Source: Sulfuriferula multivorans (GTDB lineage Bacteria; Pseudomonadota; Gammaproteobacteria; Burkholderiales; Thiobacillaceae). Taken from it: a stretch of DNA of 7,917 nt. Positions 6,620 to 7,917 of the stretch are shown in pieces (the stretch's first letter is position 1; every line of letters begins with the position of its first letter). Location: NCBI GenBank assembly GCA_010365175.1, contig JAAFGW010000127.1:1-7917 (forward strand), written 5' to 3'. The notes beneath the pieces are model-generated. The model was not told the origin of the DNA. It searched no databases and worked only from the letters and a program-made list of their open reading frames with translations. A program made the translations under genes and the position numbers.

Positions 6620-7468
6620 ATGAGCATCACTCCATTCCAGTCGCTCGCCTGTCCATTGGACAGCACGCCGTTGCATTGCAGCGGCTCCGCCTGGCGCTGC
6701 GCTTCGGGCCACAGTTTTGACATCGCCAGTCAGGGCTACACCCATCTATTACCGGTTCAAAACAAACGCTCTCGCGACCCAGGCGACAGCAAGGAAATGA
6801 TCGCGGCGCGTCGACGTTTTCTCACGGCCGGCTTTTACCAGCCGATTGCGGCTGCGGTCAGCCGGGCCGTGCTGGCCGATCTGCCCACTGGCGTAACAAG
6901 CAGTTGCCTCGATGCCGGATGCGGCGAGGGCTACTACCTGCGCCAGTTGGCCGTAGCGGTTCCGGATGACCAAACGCTGGCCATTCTGGGGCTGGATATT
7001 TCCAAATGGGCCGTATTGTCGGCCGCGAAACAGGACAAGCGCCCCACCTGGGTCGTGGGCAGCAACGCCAACCTACCGGTGCTGTCGGGCACGCTGGATC
7101 GCGTGCTGTGCATGTTCGGCTTCCCCATGTATGCGGAGTTTGCGCGGGTGCTGAAGCCAGGCGGCCAACTCGTGCAGGTCGATTCCGGGCCCGATCATCT
7201 GCGCGAACTGCGCGAAATCATTTATCCCAGCCTGAAACCGGAACGCACGGCCGAGATGCCCACACCGAAAGGCTTCAGCCGCCTGCCCACGGAAACGGTG
7301 CGCTTCTCGATTGACCTAACGAGTGCCGCGCAGATTGCCGATCTGCTGACCATGACGCCGCATCTCTACCGCGCCAGTGCCGAGGGCCGCGCACAGGCCG
7401 CGGCGTTGACGGCCCTTTCGCTCAGCGTGGATGTGCGCCTGACGGGTTTTGAACGGGTTCCCGATTAG
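6620..7468 (+). CDS. rlmA: 23S rRNA (guanine-N1)-methyltransferase RlmA
   Basis: A 282-aa SAM-dependent methyltransferase of the RlmA family, which in E. coli methylates G745 in helix 35 of 23S rRNA. The N-terminal zinc-binding region has CPLD (11-14) and CASGHSFD (27-34), then the diagnostic GYTHLLPVQNKRSRDPGDS (39-57), nearly identical to the E. coli counterpart. The Rossmann core has motif I LDAGCGEGYY (97-106), GLDISK (124-129), and RVLKPGG (176-182) with SGPDHL (189-194). Length is close to E. coli RlmA (269 aa). One zinc ligand differs: E. coli has CPLC where this protein has CPLD, so Asp14 or Cys20 may serve instead. Start ATG 6620 has AGGA at 6607-6610, 9 nt upstream. The 104-nt gap from the PBP-like gene and its unrelated role suggest a separate transcription unit. 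Confidence 0.95.
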   Translation: MSITPFQSLACPLDSTPLHCSGSAWRCASGHSFDIASQGYTHLLPVQNKRSRDPGDSKEMIAARRRFLTAGFYQPIAAAVSRAVLADLPTGVTSSCLDAGCGEGYYLRQLAVAVPDDQTLAILGLDISKWAVLSAAKQDKRPTWVVGSNANLPVLSGTLDRVLCMFGFPMYAEFARVLKPGGQLVQVDSGPDHLRELREIIYPSLKPERTAEMPTPKGFSRLPTETVRFSIDLTSAAQIADLLTMTPHLYRASAEGRAQAAALTALSLSVDVRLTGFERVPD

Positions 7469-7494
7469 ACATGATCCGGCGTTAGAAATAATCC

Positions 7495-7520
7495 TTGAGC
7501 AGAAAATACTTTCGTAGAAT
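7495..7520 (+). promoter_or_regulatory. Weak candidate promoter before the last gene
   Basis: TTGAGC (7495-7500, 4 of 6 to the -35 consensus) and TAGAAT (7515-7520, 5 of 6 to the -10 consensus) lie between rlmA and the next start. The 14-bp spacer is clearly shorter than the usual 16-18, which weakens the call. The -10-like element lies between the arms of the inverted repeat at 7500-7544. Confidence 0.25.
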
Positions 7521-7575
7521 TGAGAGCCAAGCGCAAATTTTCTGACGGGCCTCACTCGCAGACCAACAACCCAAA

Positions 7576-7917
7576 ATGTCACGCCGCTTCCACCTCACCC
7601 GCTCACACGCCATCCTGCGCATCAAGCGGAAACTCGAACAGGATGCCTTCCCGCGCGTCCAGATGAGTCTGATCGTGGGTCTCACCGGCGCGGCGGGTCT
7701 ACTGTTTTCTTACCTGATGCTTGAGACTGGCATCACCAGCATGACGCTGCGTTACCCGCTGGCCCTGCTGCTGGCCTACGGCGTTTTTCTTGTTCTGCTG
7801 TGGCTTTGGCTGCGCACCAAGGCCGAAGATTACGTGGACATTCCTGATTTTTCCGGCGGGGTACCGGGCAGGTCGGGGGGCTGCACACCGGCATTCGATG
7901 GCGACGGCGGCAATTTC
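7576..7917 (+). CDS. Two-helix membrane protein of unknown function (3' end missing)
   Basis: An open frame of 114 codons from ATG 7576 runs off the window without a stop. The N-terminus is strongly basic (MSRRFHLTRSHAILRIKRKL), followed by two clear membrane segments, about 30-49 (SLIVGLTGAAGLLFSYLML) and 61-79 (PLALLLAYGVFLVLLWLWL). After RTKAEDYVDIPDF (80-92) the chain turns Gly-rich (92 onward), like a low-complexity tail. The basic N-terminus implies both ends are cytoplasmic. It resembles conserved betaproteobacterial hypothetical membrane proteins of the same plan, judged from memory, with no known function. No good Shine-Dalgarno precedes ATG 7576 (upstream ACAACCCAAA), so translation may be weak, leaderless or from a different start. 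Codon pattern and the membrane-protein layout make it a real gene; function unassigned. Confidence 0.83.
   Translation, partial: MSRRFHLTRSHAILRIKRKLEQDAFPRVQMSLIVGLTGAAGLLFSYLMLETGITSMTLRYPLALLLAYGVFLVLLWLWLRTKAEDYVDIPDFSGGVPGRSGGCTPAFDGDGGNF

Noticed and set aside
7006..7314. 102-codon alternative plus-strand frame inside rlmA
   Set aside because: Its Arg/Ala-rich composition is typical of a GC-rich shadow frame, and the region encodes the conserved methyltransferase core in the real frame.
7449..7465. GAAC..GTTC / CGGG..CCCG short palindromes at the end of rlmA as a terminator
   Set aside because: Stems are only 4 bp with 2-nt loops, lie within the coding sequence, and have no T-run after them.

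Overview
The window reads as a stretch of a Gram-negative chromosome. It encodes an outer-membrane porin with a terminal phenylalanine, Sec-type signal peptides and an RlmA-type 23S rRNA methyltransferase. Gene style, intermediate-to-high GC and protein relatedness judged by eye suggest a betaproteobacterium, possibly near the Gallionellales/Nitrosomonadales. That placement is inference, because no rRNA or other marker gene is present.

Layout: (i) 1-190 is a short upstream region. It holds a near-perfect 20-bp inverted repeat (59-78) next to what may be the first 16 codons of a divergent minus-strand gene. (ii) 191-3554 is a two-component pair separated by only 4 nt: an 810-aa membrane-bound hybrid histidine kinase (sensor, HAMP, HisKA, HATPase, REC, C-terminal helical domain), then a REC-GGDEF diguanylate cyclase with intact catalytic and inhibitory sites. 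(iii) 3570-4658, 15 nt downstream, encodes a CrtC/AttH-type lipocalin-like protein with two N-terminal hydrophobic segments. (iv) After an AT-rich gap come an outer-membrane porin (start 4798 or 4738, end 6093) and, 11 nt later, a 136-aa secreted PBP-like protein of the phosphate-binding type. (v) 6620-7468 is rlmA. (vi) 7576 to the window end is the beginning of a two-helix membrane protein of unknown function whose 3' end is missing.

All complete genes lie on the plus strand. The first five (191-6515) form a plausible functional module. A small molecule or anion would enter through the porin and be bound by the small periplasmic protein. The kinase would sense it directly or through that protein, and the response would be a change in c-di-GMP made by the REC-GGDEF protein. 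The role of the lipocalin-like protein is unknown; its usual AttEFG-type ABC transporter partners are absent from the window. rlmA and the last gene look like unrelated housekeeping or hypothetical genes.

No rRNA, tRNA, CRISPR array, insertion sequence or convincing rho-independent terminator was seen.
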